Shown in pieces: positions 1 to 11,027 of a stretch of DNA of 64,000 bases. Numbering within the stretch: position 1 is the stretch's first letter; each line of letters opens with the position of its first letter. The position numbers were made by a program, and so were the translations under genes. The stretch is from Stenotrophomonas indicatrix (GTDB taxonomy: Bacteria; Pseudomonadota; Gammaproteobacteria; Xanthomonadales; Xanthomonadaceae), in NCBI GenBank assembly GCA_041545745.1, contig CP168152.1:3594001-3658000 (forward strand). The letters run 5' to 3'. Below the pieces are notes generated by a model. It ran no database searches. It had not been told where the DNA came from and was given only the letters and a program-made list of their open reading frames with translations.

Positions 1-1486
1 GGAAGCCGATCACCTCGGCCAATCGCCCGAAGTCCGGATTCTTCAGGTCGGTGTAGTTGTCCAGCAGGCCTTCCACCTTCTGCTCCAGCTCGACGAAATT
101 CAGCGAGCCGTTGTTGAACACCACCACCTTGATCGGAAGATTCTCCTGCACCGCGGTCAGCAGGTCGCCCAGCAACATCGCCAACCCACCATCGCCGGAC
201 AACGAAATCACCTGCCTTCCCGGAAATGCCTTCTGCAGCCCCAGCGCCTGCGGCATCGCATTCGCCATCGTGCCATGCAGCAGGCTGGTCAGCGTGCGGC
301 GCCTGCCGTTCACCCGGATGTGCCGCAGCACCCACACCATCGGCGAGCCACCGTCAGCGGTGAACAGCGCATCGTCGGTCGCGTACTTCGACAGCAGCGC
401 GGTCAGGTGCTGCGGATGGATCAGCTCGCCTTCACCCGGCTGCTCCTCCTGCTCGCGCTTCTTCAGCGCCTTGTCGCGGTGCTCGATGCATTCGTCCAGG
501 AAACTGCTGTCTTCGCGCGGGGGCAGCATCGGCAGCAGGGCATCCAGCGTCGGTGCGATATCGCCGACCACGCCCAGGTTCACCGGATGGCGTCGACCGA
601 GGTGGCTGCCGTCGCAGTCGACCTGGATGATCGTGGCCTTGTCCGGATAGAACTGGCCCCAGGCGAAATCCGCGCCGAGCAGCAACAGCGTGTCGCACTC
701 CATCAACGTGTGGAACCCGGATTCGACGCCGAAGACTCCGGTCATGCCCATGTTGTACGGGTTGTCCGGTTCGACGAAGTCCTTCGCACGCGATGTGTGC
801 GCCACCGGGGCCTGCAGGCGCCGTGCCAGTTCCAGCAGCTGCGCATGTGCACCCTGGCAGCCGGCGCCGGCATAGATGCCGATGCGCTTGCCCTGCCCTA
901 GCAGTTCGGCGATGTGCTGCAGCTCGGCCTCGGAGGGGCGCAGCACCGGCTGGGTGTAATGCACCGAGAACGGCACATCGTGCTTCACTTCCGCTTCGCT
1001 GATGTCGGCCGGCAGGATCACCACCGCCACGCCGCGACGGCTGATGGCCGCCTGGCAGGCCAGCGCCACCACGCGCCGTGCCTGGGCCGGGCTGTGCACC
1101 TGCTCGCAGAACACGGTGCAGCTGCCGTACACCGCCTTGAAATCCACTTCCTGCGGGAACTCCATGCCGAGTTCGCTGGTGACCACCTGGCTGGCGATCA
1201 ACACCATCGGTGCACGGTTGCGGTTGCTCTCGAAGATGCCGTTGATGAAGTGCAGGCCACCAGGCCCGCACGAGCCCGCGCAGGCGGTCAGCTGGCCGCT
1301 GATCAATGAATCGGCACCGGCCGCGAACGCCGCGACCTCTTCGTGGCGCACATGCACCCACGCGATTTCACTGCGATGCAGTGCGTCGGTGACATGGTTC
1401 AGGGTGTCGCCGACGATGCCATAACAACGGCGGACGCCCGCCTGCTGCAGGGTATCGACGACGATCTCGGCAACGCGCTTGCTCAT
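1..1486 (-). CDS. poxB: Pyruvate dehydrogenase (quinone), PoxB type, 3' end cut by window
   Basis: A reading frame of 495 codons starts at the ATG at 1486 (MSKRVAEIVVDTLQQAG) and runs off the left edge. It has the order of a thiamine-diphosphate enzyme: an N-terminal PYR domain with the catalytic Glu region (HVRHEEVAAFAAG), a middle FAD/nucleotide-binding-like domain, and the C-terminal PP domain with the ThDP motif GDGG followed about 25 residues later by NNGSLNFVE. The late part (SGDGGLAMLLGDLLTAVQ) closely resembles my memory of E. coli PoxB, which oxidatively decarboxylates pyruvate to acetate and CO2 and passes electrons to ubiquinone at the membrane. The C-terminal lipid-activation segment lies outside the window, so membrane activation cannot be judged. 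Acetolactate synthase is a less likely alternative. Confidence 0.85.
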   Translation of the reverse strand, partial: MSKRVAEIVVDTLQQAGVRRCYGIVGDTLNHVTDALHRSEIAWVHVRHEEVAAFAAGADSLISGQLTACAGSCGPGGLHFINGIFESNRNRAPMVLIASQVVTSELGMEFPQEVDFKAVYGSCTVFCEQVHSPAQARRVVALACQAAISRRGVAVVILPADISEAEVKHDVPFSVHYTQPVLRPSEAELQHIAELLGQGKRIGIYAGAGCQGAHAQLLELARRLQAPVAHTSRAKDFVEPDNPYNMGMTGVFGVESGFHTLMECDTLLLLGADFAWGQFYPDKATIIQVDCDGSHLGRRHPVNLGVVGDIAPTLDALLPMLPPREDSSFLDECIEHRDKALKKREQEEQPGEGELIHPQHLTALLSKYATDDALFTADGGSPMVWVLRHIRVNGRRRTLTSLLHGTMANAMPQALGLQKAFPGRQVISLSGDGGLAMLLGDLLTAVQENLPIKVVVFNNGSLNFVELEQKVEGLLDNYTDLKNPDFGRLAEVIGF

Positions 1487-1596
1487 TGGGACTACAACCT
1501 TGCAAGGGGGAAACCCGAGGCTAGACCCGGTGAAGTGATGCTCCCGTGGGCAAGAGGCCGATCGCCTTGTCGTGCAAACTCCGGGCAGCGCTGCCG

Positions 1597-2457
1597 TCAA
1601 TCGTTGACGTTGATCCAGCCCTCGATCGCGCCCTGTTTCGGAGTGCGGTAACGCACCTTCACCCAGCCATCCTGCTCATCAAGCATCTCCACCTGATCGC
1701 CCTGTACCAGGTAGCGCTTGGTGCTTGATGCGCCGGGCCGGTCGAACAGGAACAGGCGCGCTGGCACCACGGTGGCTTCCTGGCCCCGCAACGGTGCGCC
1801 GCTGGGTGGTGCGCCCAATCCGTCACCAATGGCGCTTTCAAGCACCTTGCCGACAGGGTCATAGGTGCGCCACACCGCCAACGGGCCTTGGCTTTCGGTC
1901 TCTTTCCAGTGCAGCGCCTGGTTGAGCGTATCGCCCAGCATCAGCACATTTTCACCGCGATACAGATAGAGCTGCGGTCCGTTGAAGCGATACACGTCGG
2001 TGTACCACATCGGCCCGCTGCGGCAGCTGGCAGTCAGCGTGCGCGTGGCGGCATCGGCGGTGAGGCCCATCAGTTCGCCACACTGGTCTTGTCCATGGGT
2101 CACCGCCTTCAGCGCGCGGAATTCACCACTGCCCACGTCGAAGCGATAGACCACAACGGCCTCATTGACCATGCCCACCGCCGCGCGCGCGACCAGTTCA
2201 GGGTGTCCATCGAAATCGAGGTCCTCCGCGCTCAGGCGCGAATTGCCATCGGCGTCCGGCGCGCCAGGCAGGCGCTGGCGCTTCCCTGCCGGCTGCAGCA
2301 GCACGGCAAGCATGCCGTCCTCCTGCACCTCGGCCGTCACCTGCACGCCCGCTGCCGGCGAGAACCGCAGCGGGCCCTGGTCCTCATCCTCGGCCTGCGC
2401 CACGGGCGCCAACACGCCGGCAAGCATCGCGCCCAACAACACATCCCTGGGTCTCAT
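1597..2457 (-). CDS. Secreted protein with C-terminal SH3-like domain
   Basis: 286 residues from the ATG at 2457. This start has an AGGGA ribosome binding site 6 bases upstream; a GTG at 2478 and an ATG at 2463 are in frame but poorly spaced. The N-terminus (MRPRDVLLGAMLAGVLAPVAQA) is a signal peptide cleaved near AQA. The middle resembles a repeat-type beta structure with acidic loops (DADGNSRLSAEDLDFDG). The last 45 residues (YLVQGDQVEMLDEQDGWVKV) look like an SH3b domain, as found in periplasmic or cell-wall-binding proteins. It lies 36 bases downstream of the DUF3574 lipoprotein gene and is probably co-transcribed with it. The function is not known to me; binding in the periplasm is an inference. 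Confidence 0.75.
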   Translation of the reverse strand: MRPRDVLLGAMLAGVLAPVAQAEDEDQGPLRFSPAAGVQVTAEVQEDGMLAVLLQPAGKRQRLPGAPDADGNSRLSAEDLDFDGHPELVARAAVGMVNEAVVVYRFDVGSGEFRALKAVTHGQDQCGELMGLTADAATRTLTASCRSGPMWYTDVYRFNGPQLYLYRGENVLMLGDTLNQALHWKETESQGPLAVWRTYDPVGKVLESAIGDGLGAPPSGAPLRGQEATVVPARLFLFDRPGASSTKRYLVQGDQVEMLDEQDGWVKVRYRTPKQGAIEGWINVND

Positions 2458-2493
2458 CGTCATTCCCTGCTGCGCCACTATGGCGCCTCTGGG

Positions 2494-2970
2494 TCAGAAC
2501 GATACGTCAACCGCCTGCCGCGACCACAGCACCGACTGGTGTTTGGTCTGCTGCTTCCACGCCAGACGGATCGCTTCGATGTCCGCGCGGCGCTGCGGGC
2601 TGTCCTCGTGCAGCACCACCAGCACCTTGGTGCGCAGGCGGTTGGGTGCCGCATCGCCACGGAACAGCCACTGGCCGTAGGCATCGAACACGGTCAACCC
2701 ATCCGGGAAGCGCGGCGTCACTTCCTTGTCGAGGAACGCGCGCCACTGCGCATCGCTGATGGTGTCGGCCTGCGGGCGGTCACCGGCGCCCTGCTCCTCG
2801 CCCACGCCGAAGTACAGCTCGCTGCGCACCCAGCCGTGGCCGCTGGACGGACGCGCGGCGTCGCCCTGCAGGTCGGCGGTGGTGGCATAGGCGCTGGGCG
2901 CCTTGGAGGACAGGCTGGCGCAGCCACTGGTGGCCAGCAGCACGGCGAAGACAAGGCCAAGGTGTTTCAT
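2494..2970 (-). CDS. DUF3574 family lipoprotein
   Basis: 158 residues from the ATG at 2970. A much longer frame extends upstream but is antisense to the TonB receptor and is not credible. The N-terminus MKHLGLVFAVLLATSGCASL is a lipoprotein signal with the lipidated cysteine at about position 17. The rest matches my memory of DUF3574: SELYFGVG near the start, then W..F...EVTPRFPDGLTVFDAYGQW, and a C-terminal KVLVVLHED. The family has no established function. It is the first gene of a likely two-gene unit with the SH3-like protein, diverging from the TonB receptor at 3211. Confidence 0.8.
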   Translation of the reverse strand: MKHLGLVFAVLLATSGCASLSSKAPSAYATTADLQGDAARPSSGHGWVRSELYFGVGEEQGAGDRPQADTISDAQWRAFLDKEVTPRFPDGLTVFDAYGQWLFRGDAAPNRLRTKVLVVLHEDSPQRRADIEAIRLAWKQQTKHQSVLWSRQAVDVSF

Positions 2971-3143
2971 CGGGAACAGCACTCCGGGAAGGGGAAAAAG
3001 CACGACGAAGGGGCACGGAGGGTACACCTGCGCCTCGGTTGCGGCTGCAACCAATGGCCTCATGCCGGCAGGGCATGAAGTGATGCGATGGGAGCCGGGG
3101 CTTGCATCGCACCACCTCCTCACGCCAAGATAATATATCGCTT

Positions 3144-3153
3144 CATCCGGATG
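3144..3153. promoter_or_regulatory. Palindrome in the divergent promoter region
   Basis: The self-complementary decamer CATCCGGATG sits in an AT-rich island (TAATATATCG on the left, GTAAGTTAAACTAT on the right). It lies in the 240-base space between the divergent DUF3574 gene and the TonB receptor, about 60 bases before the receptor start. AT-rich flanks around a short dyad suit an operator near a promoter. The regulator is unknown. Confidence 0.25.
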
Positions 3154-3210
3154 GATGTAAGTTAAACTATTTGCCTCCCCCTTCCCCACGTCGTTGCTGC
3201 TGGAGTCCGC

Positions 3211-5643
<2,433 letters not shown>

Positions 5644-5671
5644 TTGCTCTGGGTGTGATTGCCTTGGGTGG

Positions 5672-5770
5672 GTGCGGACCGTTGGTCCGCACAGCATGCC
5701 GACCAACGGTCGGCACCCACCGGGACGCCATTGATCGCTGCGGGTGGGTGCGGACCGTTGGTCCGCACCC
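5672..5770. repeat. Cluster of three GTGCGGACC / GCCGACC hairpin repeats
   Basis: Three short hairpins follow the receptor stop codon. GTGCGGACC-gtt-GGTCCGCAC is at 5672-5692 and GCCGACC-aac-GGTCGGC is at 5698-5714. A longer copy with 11-bp arms (GGGTGCGGACC) is at 5746-5770. They resemble REP elements of Stenotrophomonas and may also act as a weak terminator for the receptor gene. Confidence 0.75.
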
Positions 5771-5815
5771 GCCGTAGCCTGCCCTCGACCCCGCATACAC
5801 GCCATCGGTGGCATC

Positions 5816-6583
5816 ATGTTCGCCATGGCTGAACCGCTCCCCCTGCGTCCGCCACCTCCATTGCTGGACGACGCCTGCGCGTTGTTTCTCGATGTGGATG
5901 GCACTCTGATCGAATTCGCTGCACGCCCCGACGCCGTGCAGCTTCTCCCCGATGTGCGTGAAGCCATCGGCCGCATCAGCGATCGACTGGAAGGTGCCGT
6001 GGCACTGGTCAGTGGTCGCCCGCTTGAACAGCTGGACCTGCTGTTCGCACCGCTCAAGCTTCCCGCCGCGGGCTTGCATGGCCACGAGCTGCGCGCACAG
6101 GATGGGCGCGTGATACGCGATGAGCATGGCGATGACACCGCCGACTGGCTGCATGCCCTTCATCAACAAGCCATGCGTTTCGCCCATGGCCATCCCGGCG
6201 TTCTGGTGGAAGACAAGGGGGTAGGCCTGGCCCTGCACTGGCGGGGTGCGCCGCATGCAGCCAACGACGTGCGCGCCTTCGCCGACCGCCACCTGCGCGG
6301 CCGTGCCAGCTATCGCCTGCAGCCGGGCGACCATGTCGTCGAATTCGTCCCCGTCGGTACCAACAAGGGCCGCGCCGTACGCCGGCTGATGCAGTATCTG
6401 CCGTTCCGTGGGCGTCTGCCGGTGTTCCTCGGCGATGACCTGACCGATGAATTCGGCTTCGATGCGGCCAATGGCCTGCATGGCTGGAGCGTGCTGATCG
6501 GCGAACGTGAACCCAGTGCAGCGGTGTTCGCGCTGCCCGACATACGCAGCGTGCACGCCTGGCTGCGTGAGAATGCGTATTGA
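5816..6583 (+). CDS. otsB: Trehalose-6-phosphate phosphatase
   Basis: 255 residues from the ATG at 5816; an ATG at 5825 (MAEPL) is a possible alternative. It dephosphorylates trehalose-6-phosphate to trehalose in the cytoplasm. The HAD motif I LFLDVDGTLIEF is near residue 25, motif II is in VALVSGRPLEQLD, GLHGHELR follows, and the acidic motif IV LGDDLTDEFGFD is near residue 205. These match the OtsB branch of HAD phosphatases. It is the first gene of an otsB / GH15 / otsA operon. Length is typical for the family. Confidence 0.93.
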   Translation: MFAMAEPLPLRPPPPLLDDACALFLDVDGTLIEFAARPDAVQLLPDVREAIGRISDRLEGAVALVSGRPLEQLDLLFAPLKLPAAGLHGHELRAQDGRVIRDEHGDDTADWLHALHQQAMRFAHGHPGVLVEDKGVGLALHWRGAPHAANDVRAFADRHLRGRASYRLQPGDHVVEFVPVGTNKGRAVRRLMQYLPFRGRLPVFLGDDLTDEFGFDAANGLHGWSVLIGEREPSAAVFALPDIRSVHAWLRENAY

Positions 6584-6609
6584 CCCCGGCCCCCACGGCC
6601 GCAACCGAG

Positions 6610-8403
6610 ATGTACCGCGTGATGACCCAACCTGATCTTGATCTGGGCGTGGTCGGCAACGGCAGCTTCGGCGCCCTGGTCGACAAACACGCCCGTGTTG
6701 TCTGGAGTTGCCTGCCGACCTTCGACGGCGACCCGACCTTCTGTGCCCTGCTCAGCCCCAACCAGCAGACCGGCGGCGACTTCGCCATCGAGCTGGAGGA
6801 CTTCGCCGACAGCGAACAGGAGTACCTGACCAACACCGCGATCCTGCGCACCGTGCTGCGCGATGCACATGGCGGCGCACTGGAAATCCTCGATTTCGCC
6901 CCGCGCTGGCGCCAGAACGATCGTTTCTACCGGCCGGTCAGCCTGATCCGCCAGGTGCGCCCGTTGTCCGGCAGCCCGCGCATCGTGATCCGTGCCCGCC
7001 CACTGGCCGACTGGGGCGCGCGCGTGCCCGAGTCCACCTGGGGCAGCAATCACGTGCGCTGGATCCTGCCCGAGCATGTGCTGCGCCTGACCACCGACGT
7101 CCCGGTGCGCTTCGTGCGTGATGGCTTGCCGTTCGTGCTCAACCATCCCATCCACCTGATCCTGGGCGTGGATGAATCGCTCAACCGCTCCATCAGCGGC
7201 TACGTGCAGGAAGCCTTCCAGCGCACCCGCGACTATTGGCGCGAATGGGTGCGCTACCTGTCCATTCCGCTGGAATGGCAGGACGCGGTGATCCGCAGTG
7301 CGATCACCCTCAAACTCTGCCAGTACGAGGACAGCGGCGCGATCATCGCGGCAATGACCACCTCGATTCCGGAAGCGCCCGGCAGCGTGCGCAACTGGGA
7401 TTACCGCTACTGCTGGCTGCGCGATGCCGCCTTCGTGGTGCGCGCGCTGAACCGTCTGGGCGCCACCCGCACGATGGAGCAGTTCCTCGGCTACATCTTC
7501 AACCTGGCCACCACTGACGGCACGCTGCAGCCGCTGTACGGCATCGGTTTCGAGGCCAAGCTGGACGAGGACGAAGTACCCAGTCTGTCCGGCTACCGCG
7601 GCATGGGCCCGGTGCGGCGCGGCAACCTGGCCTGGGTACAGCGCCAGCACGATGTGTACGGCAGCGTGGTGCTGGCCTCCACCCAGCTGTTCTTCGACCG
7701 CCGCCTGCAGGACCCCGGTGACAGCCACACCTTTGCCCGGCTGGAACCGCTGGGCGAACAGGCCTACGCCCTGCACGACGTGCCCGATGCGGGCCTGTGG
7801 GAATTCCGCGGCCGCACCGAAGTACACACCTACACCAGCGCGATGTGCTGGGCGGCGTGCGATCGGTTGTGCAAGATCGCCGTGCGCCTGAAGCGTGATG
7901 ACCGCGCGCAGTACTGGCGCGAGCGTGCCGACACCATCCACGCACGCATCATGGAAAAATCCTGGAGCGAGGAGCTCGGCCACTTCACCGATACCTTCGA
8001 TGGCCATCGCCTGGATGCATCGTTGCTGCTGCTGGCCGACATCGGCTTCATCGACGCCAACGACGCACGCTTCGTCGCCACCGTTGATGCCATCGGCCGC
8101 GACCTCAAGCACGGCAATGCGTTGTACCGGTATATCGCGCCGGATGATTTCGGCGAACCGGAAACCAGCTTCACCATCTGCACGTTCTGGTACATCGATG
8201 CGCTCGCTGCGATCGGCCGCATGGATGAAGCGCGCGACATGTTTGAAGCGCTGCTGCAGCAACGCAACCATCTTGGCCTGCTGTCGGAGGACCTTGCGTT
8301 CGACGGTGGTGAAGCCTGGGGCAACTTCCCGCAGACCTACTCGCATGTCGGCCTGATCACCGCGGCCATGCGCCTGTCGCGGTCCTGGCAGGAGGCTTCA
8401 TGA
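6610..8403 (+). CDS. Glycoside hydrolase family 15 protein (possible trehalase)
   Basis: 597 residues from the ATG at 6610 (MYRVMTQPD). A TTG at 6580 and an ATG at 6622 are also in frame, so the start is uncertain. The fold signatures are those of bacterial GH15 (alpha/alpha)6 enzymes: an N-terminal beta domain (GNGSFGALVD, FDGDPTFCALLSP), then the catalytic region NWDYRYCWLRDAAFVVRAL near residue 265 and the C-terminal acidic site SEDLAFDGGEAWGNFPQTYS. GH15 includes glucoamylases and also trehalases, as in mycobacteria. Its position between otsB and otsA, with a 4-base overlap into otsA, favours trehalose or maltodextrin hydrolysis as the role. There is no signal peptide, so it should be cytoplasmic. 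Confidence 0.88.
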   Translation: MYRVMTQPDLDLGVVGNGSFGALVDKHARVVWSCLPTFDGDPTFCALLSPNQQTGGDFAIELEDFADSEQEYLTNTAILRTVLRDAHGGALEILDFAPRWRQNDRFYRPVSLIRQVRPLSGSPRIVIRARPLADWGARVPESTWGSNHVRWILPEHVLRLTTDVPVRFVRDGLPFVLNHPIHLILGVDESLNRSISGYVQEAFQRTRDYWREWVRYLSIPLEWQDAVIRSAITLKLCQYEDSGAIIAAMTTSIPEAPGSVRNWDYRYCWLRDAAFVVRALNRLGATRTMEQFLGYIFNLATTDGTLQPLYGIGFEAKLDEDEVPSLSGYRGMGPVRRGNLAWVQRQHDVYGSVVLASTQLFFDRRLQDPGDSHTFARLEPLGEQAYALHDVPDAGLWEFRGRTEVHTYTSAMCWAACDRLCKIAVRLKRDDRAQYWRERADTIHARIMEKSWSEELGHFTDTFDGHRLDASLLLLADIGFIDANDARFVATVDAIGRDLKHGNALYRYIAPDDFGEPETSFTICTFWYIDALAAIGRMDEARDMFEALLQQRNHLGLLSEDLAFDGGEAWGNFPQTYSHVGLITAAMRLSRSWQEAS

Positions 8404-9764
8404 GCCGCCTGGTCATTGTTTCAAACCGTGTTGCCGTCCCTGGCGAGAACCGTGCCGGCGGCCTCGCCGTGGGCCTGCTGGCGGCACTGAAGGAACGCGG
8501 CGGGCTGTGGTTCGGCTGGAGTGGAAAGAGCGTGCGCGAGGCCAGTGGCACGCTGCACGAACAGCGCGACGGTGACATCCAGTACGTCACCATGGATCTG
8601 GCCAAGCGCGATGTGGACGGCTACTACAACGGCTTCGCCAACCGCACACTGTGGCCACTGCTGCACTTCCGCCTGGACCTGGTCGACTACGACCGCGGCA
8701 CCCGCGAGACCTACCACAGGGTCAACGCGCTTTTCGCCGACAAGCTCGCGCCGCTGCTTCGCGAGGACGACATCGTCTGGATCCATGACTACCACCTGAT
8801 TCCGCTCGGTGCGATGCTGCGTGAGCGCGGTATCGGCTGCCGCATCGGCTTCTTCCTGCACATCCCGATGCCCTCGGCCGACCTGCTGCAGGCCATGCCC
8901 GACCATCTGCGGCTGTTCTCGGCGCTGTATGCCTACGACCTGGTCGGCTTCCAGACCCAGCGCGATGCCGATCGCTTCCAGACCTACCTGCGGCTGTTCG
9001 GCGGCGGCCGCGTACTCGACAACGGCAACCTCGAAGCGCCCGGTGGACGCCACTTCCGTGCCGCGGCGTTCCCGATCGGCATCGACACCGCGCTGATCGC
9101 CCGCCAGGCCAGCACCGCAGCCAGCAAGGCGGCAGTGAAGAACCTGCGCAGCAGCCTGCGCGACCGCCAGCTCGCCATCGGCGTGGATCGCCTGGACTAC
9201 TCCAAGGGCCTGCCCGAGCGTTTCCTCGGCTTCGAACGCTACCTGCAGCGTCATCCCGACCAGCGCGGCTCGCTCACCTACCTGCAGATCGCTCCCGTCT
9301 CACGCGGCGATGTCACCGAGTACCGGCAACTGCGCAGCCAGTTGGAGCAGATCGCCGGCCACATCAATGGTGGCCATGCCGAGCCGGATTGGACACCGCT
9401 GCGCTACGTCAACCAGAACTTCACCCACGCCACGTTGACCGGCTTCTACCGTGCCGCCGCTGTCGGCCTGGTCACCCCGCTGCGCGATGGCATGAACCTG
9501 GTGGCCAAGGAATACGTGGCCTCGCAGGACCCGGAAGACCCCGGTGTACTGGTGCTGTCCCTGCTGGCCGGCGCGGCCGATGAACTGAAGCAGGCGCTGC
9601 TGGTCAACCCGCACGATCTGGATGGTGTGGCCGATGCCATCGCCACCGCCGCGACGATGTCGCTGCACAGGCGCAAGGAGCGCTGGCAGGCGATGATGGA
9701 GCACCTGCGCACGTACGACATCAACCACTGGCGCCGCAGCTACCTCGAGGCGCTGGAAGGCTGA
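8400..9764 (+). CDS. otsA: Trehalose-6-phosphate synthase (GT20)
   Basis: 454 residues. The ATG at 8400 overlaps the GH15 stop (ATGA), implying translational coupling. It transfers glucose from a nucleotide sugar to glucose-6-phosphate. Diagnostic GT20 segments are [11 protein letters not shown] at the N-terminus, [47 protein letters not shown] and the donor-site region [18 protein letters not shown]. The length is normal for OtsA. With otsB it makes trehalose as an osmoprotectant; the GH15 gene between them could set turnover. Confidence 0.95.
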   Translation: MSRLVIVSNRVAVPGENRAGGLAVGLLAALKERGGLWFGWSGKSVREASGTLHEQRDGDIQYVTMDLAKRDVDGYYNGFANRTLWPLLHFRLDLVDYDRGTRETYHRVNALFADKLAPLLREDDIVWIHDYHLIPLGAMLRERGIGCRIGFFLHIPMPSADLLQAMPDHLRLFSALYAYDLVGFQTQRDADRFQTYLRLFGGGRVLDNGNLEAPGGRHFRAAAFPIGIDTALIARQASTAASKAAVKNLRSSLRDRQLAIGVDRLDYSKGLPERFLGFERYLQRHPDQRGSLTYLQIAPVSRGDVTEYRQLRSQLEQIAGHINGGHAEPDWTPLRYVNQNFTHATLTGFYRAAAVGLVTPLRDGMNLVAKEYVASQDPEDPGVLVLSLLAGAADELKQALLVNPHDLDGVADAIATAATMSLHRRKERWQAMMEHLRTYDINHWRRSYLEALEG

Positions 9765-9770
9765 CTGAAA

Positions 9771-9829
9771 AGGGGACGGAGGGGATTAAGTCGTTTCTGC
9801 CACAAACGACTTAATCCCCTCCGTCCCCT
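9771..9829. repeat. Perfect 26-bp-arm palindrome between converging genes
   Basis: Two exactly complementary 26-base arms (9771-9796 and 9804-9829) flank a 7-base loop. The left arm begins AGGGGACGGAGGGG and continues into ATTAAGTCGTTT. It starts 7 bases after the otsA stop and ends 3 bases before the stop of the converging DCC gene. It can fold identically in transcripts from both strands, so it may block read-through both ways. There is no long T-tract, so it is not a textbook intrinsic terminator. It looks like a member of a dispersed repeat family. Confidence 0.85.
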
Positions 9830-9831
9830 CT

Positions 9832-10260
9832 TCAATCCAGGAAGCGCGCGGCCTGTGACGGCGTCGGCAGGAAGCAGGCGTCATGCCGCCCGAACCAGCG
9901 ATAGCGGTTGCGTGCCAGCACACGGTACGCACCATCGCGCCAGCGCCGTGGCAGCACGCGCAGCACGGCCGCCAGGCGCCAAGCACCGCCCAGTGCCCGT
10001 AGAACGCGCAGGATCGCATCGGTATCGGTCCACGCGCCGCCCTGCCCGTCCAACAGCAGGAACGAGGTCGGGTCGTGCGCGTCCAGGCCGTGCGCCCGCA
10101 ACAACGCGCTGCCCTGCGCGCCCTGCATCGCCGCGAAGCGAAAGCGCTCCTGGCGGTCGAACCGCAGCAGGAAACGCACCCAGCGGCTGCACAACGCGCA
10201 GACGCCGTCGAAGACAATCACGCCGCCAGGTTCTGCCCCCGCAGCGTGATAACCCCGCAT
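9832..10260 (-). CDS. DCC family thiol-disulfide oxidoreductase-like protein (DUF393)
   Basis: 142 residues from the ATG at 10260, which shares one base with the pgeF stop. The start VIVFDGVCALCSRWVRFLLR has the DxxCxxC motif that names the DCC family, followed by F..MQ...G..LL...G and a C-terminal R..WFGRHDACFLPT. These proteins are predicted to have a thioredoxin-like role, but their substrates are unknown. It is the last gene of the rluD-pgeF unit, with one-base overlaps throughout. Confidence 0.88.
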   Translation of the reverse strand: MRGYHAAGAEPGGVIVFDGVCALCSRWVRFLLRFDRQERFRFAAMQGAQGSALLRAHGLDAHDPTSFLLLDGQGGAWTDTDAILRVLRALGGAWRLAAVLRVLPRRWRDGAYRVLARNRYRWFGRHDACFLPTPSQAARFLD

Positions 10261-11027
10261 CAGTCCATCCACACCAGCGTCGCCATCCGGCCGGTACGAC
10301 GGTCGCGGCGATGCGAGTACAGATCCGCATCGGCCATGGTCGAGACCGTGCCGCCGTGGATGTTGCCCAGGTCCATGCCCGCCGCCTGCAGGCGCTGTCG
10401 CGCCAGCGCGAACAGGTCCACTTTCCAGTGACCGGGCCGGGTTGCCACGAAGGCCGCCGCAGCGGCCGCAGCGTGGCCGACGAAGGCGTGGTACACCTCT
10501 TCGCCGATCTCGTAATCGGCCGGTCCCGCTGCCGGGCCCAGCCACGCCCGCAGCTGTGCCGGCGGCGTCTGCATGGCGGCCACGGTGGCCTCCAGCATGC
10601 CGTCGGCCAGGCCACGCCAACCGGCATGGGCAGCGCCCACCTCGCTGCCATCGACAGCGGCGAACACCACCGGCAGGCAGTCCGCGGTGAGGATCGCCAG
10701 CACCACGCCGGATACCGACGTCACCGCGGCATCGGCTACCGGTTCGCTGGCCCCCTCCACCGGCGGCGCAGCGAAACGCAGTACGGTGCTGCTGTGCACC
10801 TGGCGCAGCCAATGTGGCGCAGACGGCAACGCCAGCCCCTGCTGCAGCAACTGCCGGTTGTGCTCGACGTTGGCCGGCGTGTCACCGTCGGCGGCGTGCC
10901 GGTTGCCCAGGTTGAACTGGGCGAACGGCTCCGGCGAGACGCCCGCGCCGTGCCGGCGCGTAGTCAGTGCATGCACGCCCGGGGGCGTCGGCCAATCGGC
11001 CTGCAGCAGTGGCAGCGCGGTCGTCAT
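10260..11027 (-). CDS. pgeF: Peptidoglycan editing factor PgeF / multicopper polyphenol oxidase family
   Basis: 255 residues. Family hallmarks are LTTRRHGAGVSPEPFAQFNL at the N-terminus, the histidine in LRQVHSS, TADCLPVVFA (metal-site cysteine), AAHAGWRGLADGMLEAT (metal-site histidine) and IGEEVYHAF. YfiH/PgeF proteins bind zinc. They have been linked to purine nucleoside phosphorolysis and to removing wrongly incorporated L-Ser in peptidoglycan precursors. The start codon overlaps the rluD stop by one base, and the rluD-pgeF pairing is common in proteobacteria. Confidence 0.93.
   Translation of the reverse strand: MTTALPLLQADWPTPPGVHALTTRRHGAGVSPEPFAQFNLGNRHAADGDTPANVEHNRQLLQQGLALPSAPHWLRQVHSSTVLRFAAPPVEGASEPVADAAVTSVSGVVLAILTADCLPVVFAAVDGSEVGAAHAGWRGLADGMLEATVAAMQTPPAQLRAWLGPAAGPADYEIGEEVYHAFVGHAAAAAAAFVATRPGHWKVDLFALARQRLQAAGMDLGNIHGGTVSTMADADLYSHRRDRRTGRMATLVWMD

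Noticed and set aside
432..1361. 309-codon minus-strand open frame
   Set aside because: It overlaps the PoxB frame, which has clear ThDP-enzyme motifs; the 309-codon frame is Arg/Gly-rich shadow sequence.
6310..8346. 678-codon minus-strand open frame
   Set aside because: Antisense to the GH15 gene; high GC leaves long empty frames. No motifs seen.
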